The notes below the pieces were generated by a model. That model saw only the letters and a program-made list of their open reading frames with translations. It made no database searches and was not told where the DNA came from. This document shows positions 1 through 9,285 of a DNA stretch of 64,000 nt, in pieces; the stretch's first letter is position 1, and each line of letters begins with the position of its first letter. The stretch comes from Planktosalinus lacus (GTDB taxonomy: Bacteria; Bacteroidota; Bacteroidia; Flavobacteriales; Flavobacteriaceae). Made by a program: the position numbers and the translations under genes. The stretch is taken from assembly GCF_014640155.1 (NCBI RefSeq), contig NZ_BMGK01000011.1, positions 21,435 through 85,434 on the forward strand. Direction: 5' to 3'.

Positions 1-1
1 A

Positions 2-1978
2 CAGGTATTAAAATTAATTAGAAATAGTGCAGATTTTACAAATGTAATTTTCTTAGTAGCTATGGATAAAGCATATGTTGTTAAACTCCTTACTAAAAAA
101 CAAGAAATTTTGAATGCACGTTTCATTGATAAATTTTTCCAATTAGAAGTTTATCTCCCAGAAATAAAGAAAACTAAATTAAAAGAAATCTTCACTAATT
201 TATTGGTAGAGAAAAAGGATGGATTTAATAAAAATTATGAGAGAGACTTAAGTGAGGCTGTTGGAAGCAGTAAGAATTTATTTAATGATTATATAAAAAA
301 TATTAGGGATGTAAAGCGTACTGTTAATCAAATTATTTACGAATATAAGCGTGTTGAAGGTGCAGTGGATCTTACAGATTTTATGAATTATACCTACCTA
401 AAATTAAAGTTTCCTTCCATAATTACTTTTCTTAAAAATAATAGATCTCGTATTTTAAAAAGTGATAGAGAAGGAAAAAAATATACTTTAAAAAAATTAA
501 ATGCTAATAATGGCAACAGAGATTATAGTTTGTTTGAAATGATATCGAACAAGGGTTATAATTATAAGAAATTAAGTAAATATGAAATTTATAATGATTT
601 TTTTGATACAGAAGAGCCTAAATTAGATCCTTTAATAGAAGAAATTGAAGATAGACTATTGATTTTAAAAACCCTATCATATTTATTTGGGGATGACAAT
701 AATACGGAAAATGTTAATTCCATTATGAACATTAGAAATTTTATGATGTTAATGGAACAAAGAATTTTTGATGATTATCTGGATGAATTTGAAGCAGATA
801 ATTTATTTAAAGTAGAAGAGGATGAAATCGAAAATGTATTAGATAGATTAAAAAATGAAAAGAAAATTGAACAAGTTTTAGAAAGGCTTTCGTATTCCAT
901 TGTTGGAAGTGCTGAACATTTGGAGCGAACGCTTAAGATTTTAGGTCTGCTAAATCAAAAACATACTTCTTATAATTTATACGAACACTCAATAGGTGAA
1001 ATTATATCAAGGTTAATAGATCAAGCTAATGAATTAGTGGATAAAAATAAAGGTCTAAAAGAAGAATATAGGAATGCCATTTTGAATGGATTATTTGATA
1101 CCCCATTAATTTTAAACGAAACTAAAATAGGAATAATTTCAGACCTATGGACTAATCGAGGTCTTAATGATAAATGGATTTTTACAAAGAAAGAAATAAA
1201 TAATTATTTATTAAAAAATTATAAAGATTATTTAATTGAAAATGATGGCGTTAATTGGGGTTGTAACGAAGATAAATTTATTCGGATATACATAGATATT
1301 TCACAAATCGAAGATGTAACTGCTAAGGTCAATATAGAAATGATAGCATTTTGGACAAGAAACTCCATTAAGATGTTATGCGCTAAATCTTTAAACTTTT
1401 CTTCCTTTAGTTTAAAAGCGTTTGCAGTATCTGATTTGATGGTTAAAATTTTTGGTTCCTTTATGGATTTTAAGCTTTTTGTAGAAAATCACCAAGATAA
1501 AAATGAACCAGAAATCATTGAATATATAAAATTCTTAAACATCGCAATGTATACTAATTTTAACAATTATATCATTTTTGAATTTAAGGTGTTTAAATTA
1601 ATGATTGAGAGAATTAAATCACAAGAAATTAATAGACAAAGTTACGATAGAGATCAATTTGAGAATACACAACAATTACTATTTGTATATAAAGAGCCAG
1701 AATTGAACGATAAACGTTTTTCCATTATAAGAACGCTTCGTGAATCTGGTTTTACTAACGTTAAAGATTTTAGTAGAGATGGTTGGTTTAGCTTATTTAT
1801 TACAGCTCAAAATCTACCAGATCAAGAATTAAAGGTGGCAAATACGATTAATTTTATCGCTCAAACTGATTCTGGAAAAGACTTAATTGATATTGATGAG
1901 GCAAGCCTTTTCTCAAATGAGCCTTTTATGAAATTTAATAATTATCAAATCTTTCTATACTCAAAACAACCTAATTAA
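2..1978 (+). CDS. KAP-family P-loop NTPase, C-terminal part (5' truncated by window edge)
   Basis: The reading frame is open from base 2, so the first in-frame ATG (62) is internal and the true start lies outside the window. The first visible residues run QVLKLIRNSADF, then TNVIFLVAMDK, a hydrophobic sensor-like strand, followed by LNARFIDKFFQLEVYLPE. That combination is characteristic of KAP P-loop NTPases. The Walker motifs would lie upstream and cannot be seen. The remaining 550 or so residues are charged and mostly helical with no other domain I recognise. The gene ends 7 bp before hsdS, so it probably belongs to the restriction-modification operon. Its codon use is far more AT-rich than that of hsdR, which suggests a separate origin. 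KAP NTPases occur in phage-defence operons. A role in guarding or regulating the R-M system is inference. Confidence 0.7.
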   Translation, partial: QVLKLIRNSADFTNVIFLVAMDKAYVVKLLTKKQEILNARFIDKFFQLEVYLPEIKKTKLKEIFTNLLVEKKDGFNKNYERDLSEAVGSSKNLFNDYIKNIRDVKRTVNQIIYEYKRVEGAVDLTDFMNYTYLKLKFPSIITFLKNNRSRILKSDREGKKYTLKKLNANNGNRDYSLFEMISNKGYNYKKLSKYEIYNDFFDTEEPKLDPLIEEIEDRLLILKTLSYLFGDDNNTENVNSIMNIRNFMMLMEQRIFDDYLDEFEADNLFKVEEDEIENVLDRLKNEKKIEQVLERLSYSIVGSAEHLERTLKILGLLNQKHTSYNLYEHSIGEIISRLIDQANELVDKNKGLKEEYRNAILNGLFDTPLILNETKIGIISDLWTNRGLNDKWIFTKKEINNYLLKNYKDYLIENDGVNWGCNEDKFIRIYIDISQIEDVTAKVNIEMIAFWTRNSIKMLCAKSLNFSSFSLKAFAVSDLMVKIFGSFMDFKLFVENHQDKNEPEIIEYIKFLNIAMYTNFNNYIIFEFKVFKLMIERIKSQEINRQSYDRDQFENTQQLLFVYKEPELNDKRFSIIRTLRESGFTNVKDFSRDGWFSLFITAQNLPDQELKVANTINFIAQTDSGKDLIDIDEASLFSNEPFMKFNNYQIFLYSKQPN

Positions 1979-1985
1979 CTACTGA

Positions 1986-3194
1986 ATGCCCCAAAACTGG
2001 AAAACATATAAACTCACAGATTTAGGTACGATAGCAAGAGGGAAATCCAAACACAGGCCCAGAGATGCTTCGCACTTGTATGGTGGAAAATACCCATTTA
2101 TACAAACTGGAGATGTCAAGGCTGCTAACCACCGATTGAATAACCATACTCAAACTTATTCTGAAGCTGGATTAGCACAAAGCAAGCTATGGCCGGAAAA
2201 TACAATGTGTATTACTATTGCAGCCAATATTGCTGAAACTGCAATATTGGAATATCCTGCTTGTTTTCCTGATAGCATAATTGGTTTTATTGCAGATGAA
2301 ACAAAATGTGACATTGATTATGTAGAGTATCTAATGCAATTTTTTAAGAAGCAAATACAAACCCATTCTATTGGATCAGTTCAAGATAATATAAATCTTG
2401 GTACCTTTCAAAGAGTGGAATTTACTGTACCTCCTTTACCCGAACAAAAATCCATCGCCTCTATTCTCTCCGCTTTAGACGATAAAATTGAACTCAACCT
2501 GCAGATGAACAAAACCCTGGAAGAAATGGCAATGGCTTTATACAAACACTGGTTTGTTGATTTTGGGCCTTTTCAGGATGGTGAGTTTATAGATTCTGAA
2601 TTGGGGGAAATTCCGAAGGGATGGAAGATTAAGAAATTACCAGAGATATCAAAAAGCCATAATAAAAAAAGGAAACCACTCTCAACCAGAGAAAGAGCAA
2701 AGCGTCAAGGTGTTTATCCATACTATGGTGCGACAAAAATTTTAGATTACATAGATGAATATAGATTTGAAGGTGAGTTTATATTATTAGCTGAGGATGG
2801 TACTGTCAAAACAGAAAGAGATACTCCTTACCTTCAATTCGTTGAAGGTAAATTTTGGGTTAGTAATCACGCACATGTATTATCTGGAAAAGAAGAATAT
2901 TCCAACGAATTTTTGTACCTGTGCCTAAATAATAAAAATGTTATACCAATAATAACTGGTGCCGTACAACTTAAAATTAACAAACAAAATCTGGAAAGTT
3001 TAGAATTTATAGTCCCGCCTAAAGAGGATTTAAAATTGTTTGAGAAAATCATAATACCATATTTTAAATATCAAAAATTTATATCAAAAGAGAATCTATC
3101 ACTTGTTAATCTTCGCGACTTCCTTCTACCCAAACTCATCAGCGGCGAAATCCGTGTAAAAGATCTTGAAAAAACCTTAACTGAAGTATTATGA
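1986..3194 (+). CDS. hsdS: Type I restriction-modification specificity subunit HsdS
   Basis: DNA-recognition subunit of a type I R-M enzyme; it binds the two halves of the bipartite target site for both the methylase and the nuclease complex. At 402 aa it has the usual size and layout: a first target-recognition domain (about 1-150), a conserved helical spacer (151-190, beginning PPLPEQKSIASILSALDDKI and ending KHWFVDFGPF), a second recognition domain starting at GEIPKGWKIKKL (about 208-360), and the C-terminal conserved segment KLISGEIRVKDLE. The ATG at 1986 begins MPQNWKTYKL, a normal HsdS start. The stop overlaps the hsdR start as ATGA, indicating translational coupling. The matching hsdM is not in the window and should lie to the left, beyond the KAP gene. 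Confidence 0.93.
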   Translation: MPQNWKTYKLTDLGTIARGKSKHRPRDASHLYGGKYPFIQTGDVKAANHRLNNHTQTYSEAGLAQSKLWPENTMCITIAANIAETAILEYPACFPDSIIGFIADETKCDIDYVEYLMQFFKKQIQTHSIGSVQDNINLGTFQRVEFTVPPLPEQKSIASILSALDDKIELNLQMNKTLEEMAMALYKHWFVDFGPFQDGEFIDSELGEIPKGWKIKKLPEISKSHNKKRKPLSTRERAKRQGVYPYYGATKILDYIDEYRFEGEFILLAEDGTVKTERDTPYLQFVEGKFWVSNHAHVLSGKEEYSNEFLYLCLNNKNVIPIITGAVQLKINKQNLESLEFIVPPKEDLKLFEKIIIPYFKYQKFISKENLSLVNLRDFLLPKLISGEIRVKDLEKTLTEVL

Positions 3195-6193
3195 CGCACA
3201 TGATCGAGAGCACCGTTCAGAACGCCGCCATAGAATGTCTCGCGGAAATGGGGTACACCCACCGGGAAGGCAATTCCTTAGAGCGTGACTTGAAAAAGGT
3301 AGTTCTCGAAAATGATCTTCGTGAATTTTTACTTAAAACATACCCCGGCGTACCGGAAACTGCGATCAATGAAGCTATGGTAGCCTTCACCCAACACCAA
3401 GGAATGGACGTTGACCACCGCAACCGGGATTTTCACATTAAAATGACTCAAGGGATTTCCATTACCTGGAAAGATGCATCAGGCAAAGAACAGGCAAGAC
3501 ATCTGTATCCTATAAATTACAAAGAACCGGAGAAAAATACCTTTGTCTGTTCAGATGAAGTCAAAATCATCGGCAAGAACAGCCGCCGCACAGATTTGCT
3601 TATTTACATCAATGGCCTGCCCTTGATTGTTTTTGAATTTAAAAATATGTTTGATCCCGAAGTAGGAGTGGAGAACGCCCACAGGCAGATCGGTCATTAT
3701 ATTCAGGATATACCACAATTGTTTGATTACAACGCGATCACCATCATTTCAGATGGACTGGAAACACTGCATGGAATGTACAATTCCTCTTTAAAGTGGT
3801 TTGCACCCTGGAAAAGTTTGAATGGAGATGATATTCAGCAGGAAGAGGAACTGCAACTTGAAACTTTATTAAAAGGTTTGTTTCCCAAAGCAACCTTACT
3901 GAGCTACCTGCAAAATTTCATTTTCCACGAAGACCACAACGGGAAAATAATTAAAAAAGGAGCAAAATACCATCAGTATTGGGGTATCAAAAAAGCAGTT
4001 GACAGCGCAGTAGAAAATATAAAACCAAAAGGCGATGGCCGTCTGGGGGTAATCTGGCACACTCAGGGATCGGGAAAAAGCATTTCTATGGCAATCCTCA
4101 CAGGAATCCTGAGACAGATGCCCGAAATGAAAAACCCTACCATTGTAATTCAAGTGGACCGCAACGATCTTGATCAGCAACTCTATGAAAACTTTGTGTT
4201 GTGTAAAGATTTGGTAGGTGACGTGCAACATGCTGACAGTACAGATGAATTAAGATCTTTACTGAGTACCGAAGGTGGTGGAGTGATCTTTACTACTATT
4301 GAGAAGTTTCGTTTAAAAGATCTGGATTCAGGTAAAGAAATCTCTCATCCCATCCTTTCACAACGCTACAATCTTATTGTAATGGCAGATGAAGCCCACC
4401 GGACCCAATATGGATTTCATACTGGCGGTTTTGCACAAAATATCAGAAAAGCACTTCCCAACGCCTCTTTCATAGGTTTTACCGGAACCCCGGTAGATGG
4501 AAAAGATGCAGATACCCAACAGGTGTTTGGACCCACCATTCACACGTATGATATCAAACAAGCGGTGGAAGATGGGGCCACAGTACCCATTTATTACGAA
4601 CCAAAAATGGTTCCTCTTAATATCAAAGCAAAATATCTTAAAGAGCTGGATGAAATTGATGAAGAGGACGAAGAAGGAAACACTGCAGTTTGGGCGGCGA
4701 TTGAAGATGCTGCCGGAGCTAAAGACCGGGTGGATCGGGTTGCTAAGGATATTCTCACCCATTTCATTGCCCGCACCGAAAGTCTTGAAGGCAAAGCGAT
4801 GATAGTATGTATGAGTCGGCGCAACTGTGTCAAAATGTATGATGCTCTCACTTCACTTGAAGGTTGTCCTGAGATTGCTGTTGTAATGACTGGCAACATT
4901 AGTAAAGACCCTCCAGAATGGAATAAGCACATGAGAACCAAAGATGCTATGGAAGCTGTTAAAAAACGTTTCCGCACTCCTGAAGATCCACTTAAAATGG
5001 TCATCGTTCGGGATATGTGGCTCACCGGGTTTGATGCTCCCTGCGCTCATACAATGTATGTAGATAAAATAATGAAAGGCCATAACTTGATGCAAGCGAT
5101 TGCAAGAGTAAACCGTGTCTTTCAGGACAAGCCCAACGGACTTGTTGTGGATTTTATTGGCATCTCCGGGTTCCTGGCTAAAGCAACCAAAAAATATACT
5201 TCTGGCGGCGGGGCAGGAAAACCAACTTTAGATTTGGATGCAGCTGTAATACTTTGCCTGCAACAGTTTGAAAAAGTAAAAGTACTTACCGGTGAATTTA
5301 CACTGGAAGAACTCGATGAAATGTCCAACCTGGAAAGATTGACGTGGTCACAAAAAGTGGTGAATAGCCTTCTCAGAAACGATGCCGTTACAGATGATTT
5401 TTTATTGGAGGAGCGTAAGCTTTCTGAACTCGTTGCAATGACCAATTCTGATAGCCGAATCTGGGAGATACAGGAAGAAGTTGCAGTAATTCAAAAGATC
5501 AGGCAGATCATTAGAAAGATCAAATATCCACCTGGCCCACGCAGGGATAAAAATGAAAAAATAAAAGACCTTATCAATAAATCCCTGGAATCACAGGAGA
5601 TTGTCGATTTGGCAAAAATGTATGATTTGGACAGGATTGATATTTCCATAATAGATGACCGGTTCCAGGCAATTGTTAAAGAAAAGGGAGAAGAAAATAT
5701 TAAGGTAGAGTTGCTAAGAAGAATCATAAATGATGAGATAAGAGTAAGAATGCCCAAGAACATCCGCAGGATGAGAAAACTTAAAGACGAACTGGAAAAG
5801 GTGTTAAGCTCCTATCACAAAAACTCTTTGGATTCCATTGCCGCGATCAAACACCTGCTCGATATAGCAAACGAATTTCAACAGGATGATATACGCACCA
5901 AAGAACTGGGATTAAGCGAAGACGAGCTCGCTTTTTATGATTTGCTTTCCGCTAATGAAAAGCTTCTCAATAAAGCCGGGCCTATCCAGGACCTGGTTCA
6001 TAAGGTAGTAGATTCAGTAAAGAAGAACCTGCAGCTTGACTGGACCAAGAAAGAAAATGCCCGGGCAGCAATCCGTTTGGCAGTAAAAAAAGAGTTACGA
6101 GGCAAGGTGCCTTATTCAGAACTGGATAATCTTCTAAAAGAGGTTATTGAACAAGCTGAGGGACAATATAAAGATTGGCCATTGGAGGCTTAA
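3191..6193 (+). CDS. hsdR: Type I restriction enzyme HsdR, nuclease and DNA translocase subunit
   Basis: Motor and nuclease subunit of the type I R-M complex. It translocates unmethylated DNA with ATP and cleaves far from the recognition site. The 1000-residue protein has the standard order. An N-terminal PD-(D/E)XK nuclease carries D135 and E149-F-K151. The SF2 helicase core carries Walker A TQGSGKS (291-297), DEAH (400-403), TGTP (431-434), a later GFDAPCAHTMYVDK segment and the ARVNRV motif VI. A long helical C-terminal region binds the methylase core. All catalytic residues I looked for are present, so the enzyme appears intact. It overlaps hsdS by 4 bp. Base composition is closer to that of the chromosome than the flanking AT-rich genes at 2-1978 and 6212-7144. 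Confidence 0.95.
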   Translation: MTHMIESTVQNAAIECLAEMGYTHREGNSLERDLKKVVLENDLREFLLKTYPGVPETAINEAMVAFTQHQGMDVDHRNRDFHIKMTQGISITWKDASGKEQARHLYPINYKEPEKNTFVCSDEVKIIGKNSRRTDLLIYINGLPLIVFEFKNMFDPEVGVENAHRQIGHYIQDIPQLFDYNAITIISDGLETLHGMYNSSLKWFAPWKSLNGDDIQQEEELQLETLLKGLFPKATLLSYLQNFIFHEDHNGKIIKKGAKYHQYWGIKKAVDSAVENIKPKGDGRLGVIWHTQGSGKSISMAILTGILRQMPEMKNPTIVIQVDRNDLDQQLYENFVLCKDLVGDVQHADSTDELRSLLSTEGGGVIFTTIEKFRLKDLDSGKEISHPILSQRYNLIVMADEAHRTQYGFHTGGFAQNIRKALPNASFIGFTGTPVDGKDADTQQVFGPTIHTYDIKQAVEDGATVPIYYEPKMVPLNIKAKYLKELDEIDEEDEEGNTAVWAAIEDAAGAKDRVDRVAKDILTHFIARTESLEGKAMIVCMSRRNCVKMYDALTSLEGCPEIAVVMTGNISKDPPEWNKHMRTKDAMEAVKKRFRTPEDPLKMVIVRDMWLTGFDAPCAHTMYVDKIMKGHNLMQAIARVNRVFQDKPNGLVVDFIGISGFLAKATKKYTSGGGAGKPTLDLDAAVILCLQQFEKVKVLTGEFTLEELDEMSNLERLTWSQKVVNSLLRNDAVTDDFLLEERKLSELVAMTNSDSRIWEIQEEVAVIQKIRQIIRKIKYPPGPRRDKNEKIKDLINKSLESQEIVDLAKMYDLDRIDISIIDDRFQAIVKEKGEENIKVELLRRIINDEIRVRMPKNIRRMRKLKDELEKVLSSYHKNSLDSIAAIKHLLDIANEFQQDDIRTKELGLSEDELAFYDLLSANEKLLNKAGPIQDLVHKVVDSVKKNLQLDWTKKENARAAIRLAVKKELRGKVPYSELDNLLKEVIEQAEGQYKDWPLEA

Positions 6194-6211
6194 ATTTAAA
6201 AAAATAATATA

Positions 6212-7144
6212 ATGACCTTTATAGAATTACGAAAACAATTTGAAGATGTTAAAAATGATTGGGAAAATAGATTAAAAGCGAGGCAATTTGAACGTATGTT
6301 CGATTCTTCAAAAGATACTACTGGGTATCAACCTGAAGCTGAGATATGGGTAACGATTTATATGGACTTTCATATTTACGTAAGGTTGGTTTATAATTTG
6401 GAAAAGGTAGAAAGGGAATGGCAGGAAAAACTTTTTTATTTACTGACCGACGAAGAAAAAATCAATATGATTAAAATCCGAGTAGAGGAGTTGAAAATTT
6501 ATTTTAAGCAAAATCCATCCGAAATTCTTAATCCAGCTTTTTATCTTGAAAATTTATCTGCTATAGGATTACCTGGCTTTTTATTCCTTACTCTTAATGA
6601 TTCTACTAAAGAGAAAATATGGAAGGAGATAAAAAAAAATGATTTCAAGGAGAATGATTATAAAGAGTTTGATTACTTTGATGAGATGCGAATTTCCAGT
6701 TTTGTTTCTAAATTATTGGTTGATTTTAATTTGCTAAACACCAACATAATAGAATTTATTTATCTCAAAGTATTAATAGAGGAAATTATATCAAAGACTT
6801 ATAGGCCAACAAAATATTACCACACTGAATCTTCGGATATTGAAAAAAATGAATATCCAGAAATTTTTAATTTTATTAATTCCCTCAACCTTTTTAACTA
6901 CACCATACTTGAACTAAATAAAAAGGAAAATATAGGTCCAGCTTTGGCCAATAAACTTCTGGAATATTTTAAAGATGAAAATAAAATTATTAAAAAGGCA
7001 AAAAAAACTCATTTTATAAATTTCTTAAGAGAGGAGCATCAACTTTTATTTTCTAAATTGGATGATCGTGCAGTTGCGAATGAACACGACATACAAATCT
7101 TTAAAAATATCGAAGAAAATTTTAAAATAGAGAGTTCAAAATAA
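6212..7144 (+). CDS. Hypothetical protein downstream of hsdR
   Basis: I do not recognise this 310-residue protein. It has no signal peptide and no clear membrane span. It is rich in Lys, Glu, Asn and Ile with aromatic patches (WVTIYMDFHIYVRLVYNLEKVEREW near residue 50) and looks like a soluble alpha-helical protein. It begins 18 bp after the hsdR stop, on the same strand and probably in the same transcript. Its strongly AT-rich codon use matches the KAP gene at the front of the cluster rather than hsdR, so the two AT-rich genes may have entered together as an accessory pair. No function is assigned. Confidence 0.75.
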   Translation: MTFIELRKQFEDVKNDWENRLKARQFERMFDSSKDTTGYQPEAEIWVTIYMDFHIYVRLVYNLEKVEREWQEKLFYLLTDEEKINMIKIRVEELKIYFKQNPSEILNPAFYLENLSAIGLPGFLFLTLNDSTKEKIWKEIKKNDFKENDYKEFDYFDEMRISSFVSKLLVDFNLLNTNIIEFIYLKVLIEEIISKTYRPTKYYHTESSDIEKNEYPEIFNFINSLNLFNYTILELNKKENIGPALANKLLEYFKDENKIIKKAKKTHFINFLREEHQLLFSKLDDRAVANEHDIQIFKNIEENFKIESSK

Positions 7145-7174
7145 CCTGGACTTCAACTTGTTAGGTTTTTTTTC

Positions 7175-7229
7175 CGCATTACTACCCCATTACTACCGCA
7201 TCAGCACCGCATCGTGTCAGCATTAGTTT
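7175..7229. repeat. Five tandem 11-bp imperfect repeats (iteron-like)
   Basis: Consecutive 11-mers read CGCATTACTAC, CCCATTACTAC, CGCATCAGCAC, CGCATCGTGTC and a degenerate AGCATTAGTTT. One helical turn per unit places all copies on one face of the DNA, as expected for cooperative protein binding. The array lies just upstream of an excisionase-like gene and a replication-type helicase gene, so an origin or a recombination-directionality binding site is plausible (inference). Confidence 0.6.
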
Positions 7230-7281
7230 GATAAAGACGTTCTTTATTTGCTCTCATAAATAACAATTAAAACAAATTATT

Positions 7282-7578
7282 ATGAGCAAAGACATCACAC
7301 AACTTTACGGTGTCACACCAGAACAATTCAAAACAGAAATATTGGATGGTGTGAGCAAACAATTACTTGAGTTTTCAAAAAACTTCAAACCTAAAGAGCC
7401 GGTAATATGGATCACCAGAAAAGAAGCCTCAGAGCTTATTGGTGTTTCACTGGTAACCATTCACAATTGGTCCAAAGAAGGGATTATAAACCCTTACAAG
7501 ATTGGCAACAGGGTAAGATTCAAAAGATCTGAAATAGAAAATATTCTCCTTAATTCAAACAAAAAAGCTTCAAAATAA
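7282..7578 (+). CDS. Excisionase-like helix-turn-helix protein
   Basis: A 98-residue DNA-binding protein with a MerR/Xis-type winged HTH in its C-terminal half: ITRKEASELIGVSLVTIHNW, then an NPYKIGNRVRFKRSEIE wing. The N-terminal half (about residues 1-40) is a short helical extension. In Bacteroidota mobile elements such proteins sit directly before a D5/primase gene and a Toprim-like gene, exactly as here, and act as recombination directionality factors or transcriptional regulators. The start ATG at 7282 follows the 11-bp repeat array by about 50 bp, which makes the array a candidate target. The stop lies inside a GCTTCAAAA hairpin. Confidence 0.8.
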   Translation: MSKDITQLYGVTPEQFKTEILDGVSKQLLEFSKNFKPKEPVIWITRKEASELIGVSLVTIHNWSKEGIINPYKIGNRVRFKRSEIENILLNSNKKASK

Positions 7579-7599
7579 CCGCCAAGTCAGTTTTGAAGC
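7567..7599 (+). terminator. Hairpin after the HTH gene (terminator or attenuator)
   Basis: GCTTCAAAA (7567-7575) and TTTTGAAGC (7591-7599) form a perfect 9-bp stem followed by CTAATTTTTT. The left arm overlaps the last codons and stop of the HTH gene. It would reduce read-through into the primase-helicase gene 43 bp further on. Confidence 0.6.
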
Positions 7600-7642
7600 C
7601 TAATTTTTTAATCTCGGATTTTATTCCGAAAAAACTATCATT

Positions 7643-9217
7643 ATGACAAAGATAAACAATAAAACGAACCACAACAATTTTGATCAAAAATCTGAAGGAG
7701 ATAATCCCAAAATAGATTTAAATACTACGCAACCCTTAATCTCCAAAGGAGAAGCTCCAAGCGAAATCAGTAGTGAAACGCCATCGAATGGTATTTCTCT
7801 TGAGGAACTACTGGAAGAAACGGAATTACTTAACTCCAAAATTACTTTATCTGAAGTACTTAAATTTATTTTACAAAACTTAGAAGAAAAAGATTTTAAA
7901 GCTGAAGCAAAATTTAAACATGAGGATATTCCTTTACCACGCAAGCATTATCTTGTATTAACAATACAGTTTATTCTTGAAAAGACGGAAGAATTAGGTT
8001 TAGATGTCATATTTAGAAACCAGCAAACCTATTTGTTTAATAAAGAGTACTGGGAAAAAATTAATGAAGAAGAATTTAAATACTTTTTGGGAGAAGCTGC
8101 CCTTCAGTTGGGTGTTTATAAATTTGATGCCAAATTCTTTAGATTCAAAGATGATCTATACAAACAGTTTCAAGCTGAAGGTAGGCTGCAAACACCGCTA
8201 GCAGATCAACAAGTAACACTAATTAATTTAAAAAATGGAACTGTTGAAATTTCAGAACACGTTCAGAAGCTACGAGAATTTAGGAAAGAGGATTTCTTAA
8301 CCTACCAGCTCCCATTTGAATATGATGAAACCGCCCGCTTGGGCTTATTCCATAAATTTTTGAATGAAGTATTGCCCGAAGCCGAATTGCAAAACATACT
8401 GGCTGAATACTTAGGGTCCATTTTCATAAAAAACAATGTTTTAAAACTTGAAAAAGCTTTATTTCTTTACGGTGGTGGCTCAAACGGAAAGAGTGTTGTG
8501 TTTGATATAATCAGTGCCTTACTGGGTGAAGAAAACTTTTCGAGTTATAGTCTTGATAGCATTACCAATGATAAAGATTCTCGGGCTATGATCTCCGATA
8601 AGCTTTTAAACTACTGCAGCGAAACAAGCAAAAATATTCAATCTGAAATTTTCAAGAAGCTTGTGTCACGTGAACCAATTGACGCACGCCTGCTTTATAA
8701 AAGTTCGTTTCTCATGACAGACTATGCCCGGTTAATGTTCAACTCTAATGACATGCCAACAGATATTGAGCATAATCATGCGTTTTTTCGGAGGTTTTTA
8801 ATTGTACCGTTTAGGGTAACAATTAAAGATGAGGACCAGGACAAAAATCTTTCCACTAAAATTATAAAACACGAATTGCCGGGTATTTTCACCTGGATCC
8901 TTTCAGGAATGCAGCGGTTGCTTAAAAACAAGAATTTCACTCACAGTACAATTGTTGAGGATGAAGTAAACCGTTTTAGACGTGAAAGTGACTCCGTACT
9001 TAGCTTTAATGATGATTCAGGCTACTGTCCATCCTGCACTGAAGAAGTTAGTCTTAAAGAATTATACCAGGAATACAAGGTTTACTGCATTGAAAACAGC
9101 AATCGGCCATGCTCCAATCGTACATTCAAAAAACGCTTAGAAAACGTCGGTTTTGAAACTAAGAGGAAGAATTCCGGCTGGGTTGTATTTGCAGAAAAAA
9201 AAGATTTAATAGAGTAA
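7643..9217 (+). CDS. D5-type SF3 helicase / phage-plasmid primase family protein
   Basis: Replication protein of the phage/plasmid primase (P4 or D5 C-terminal) family, an AAA+ superfamily 3 helicase that opens an origin for rolling or theta replication of mobile elements. Residues 1-60 are low-complexity and polar. The D5_N-like region covers about 90-260. Walker A GGGSNGKS is at 277-284, followed by an acidic CSETSKNIQ stretch, the sensor-like LMFNSNDMPTD and the arginine-bearing HAFFRRFLIVPF. A C-terminal winged-helix-like segment with CPSC follows. The length of 524 aa is normal. It lies between an excisionase-like gene and a Toprim-like gene. No integrase or relaxase is present nearby. 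Confidence 0.85.
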   Translation: MTKINNKTNHNNFDQKSEGDNPKIDLNTTQPLISKGEAPSEISSETPSNGISLEELLEETELLNSKITLSEVLKFILQNLEEKDFKAEAKFKHEDIPLPRKHYLVLTIQFILEKTEELGLDVIFRNQQTYLFNKEYWEKINEEEFKYFLGEAALQLGVYKFDAKFFRFKDDLYKQFQAEGRLQTPLADQQVTLINLKNGTVEISEHVQKLREFRKEDFLTYQLPFEYDETARLGLFHKFLNEVLPEAELQNILAEYLGSIFIKNNVLKLEKALFLYGGGSNGKSVVFDIISALLGEENFSSYSLDSITNDKDSRAMISDKLLNYCSETSKNIQSEIFKKLVSREPIDARLLYKSSFLMTDYARLMFNSNDMPTDIEHNHAFFRRFLIVPFRVTIKDEDQDKNLSTKIIKHELPGIFTWILSGMQRLLKNKNFTHSTIVEDEVNRFRRESDSVLSFNDDSGYCPSCTEEVSLKELYQEYKVYCIENSNRPCSNRTFKKRLENVGFETKRKNSGWVVFAEKKDLIE

Positions 9218-9226
9218 CATTTTATT

Positions 9227-9255
9227 CACCTTCTACACGCTAAGTGTAGAAGGTG
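9227..9255 (+). terminator. Perfect 12-bp hairpin between the helicase and Toprim-like genes
   Basis: CACCTTCTACAC (9227-9238) and GTGTAGAAGGTG (9244-9255) pair perfectly around a 5-nt loop. The run of T after it is weak (TTCTTAATG), so it may be an attenuator, an RNA-stabilising hairpin or a bidirectional terminator. Confidence 0.6.
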
Positions 9256-9285
9256 TTCTTAATGTAATCAATAAAAAACTTATTT

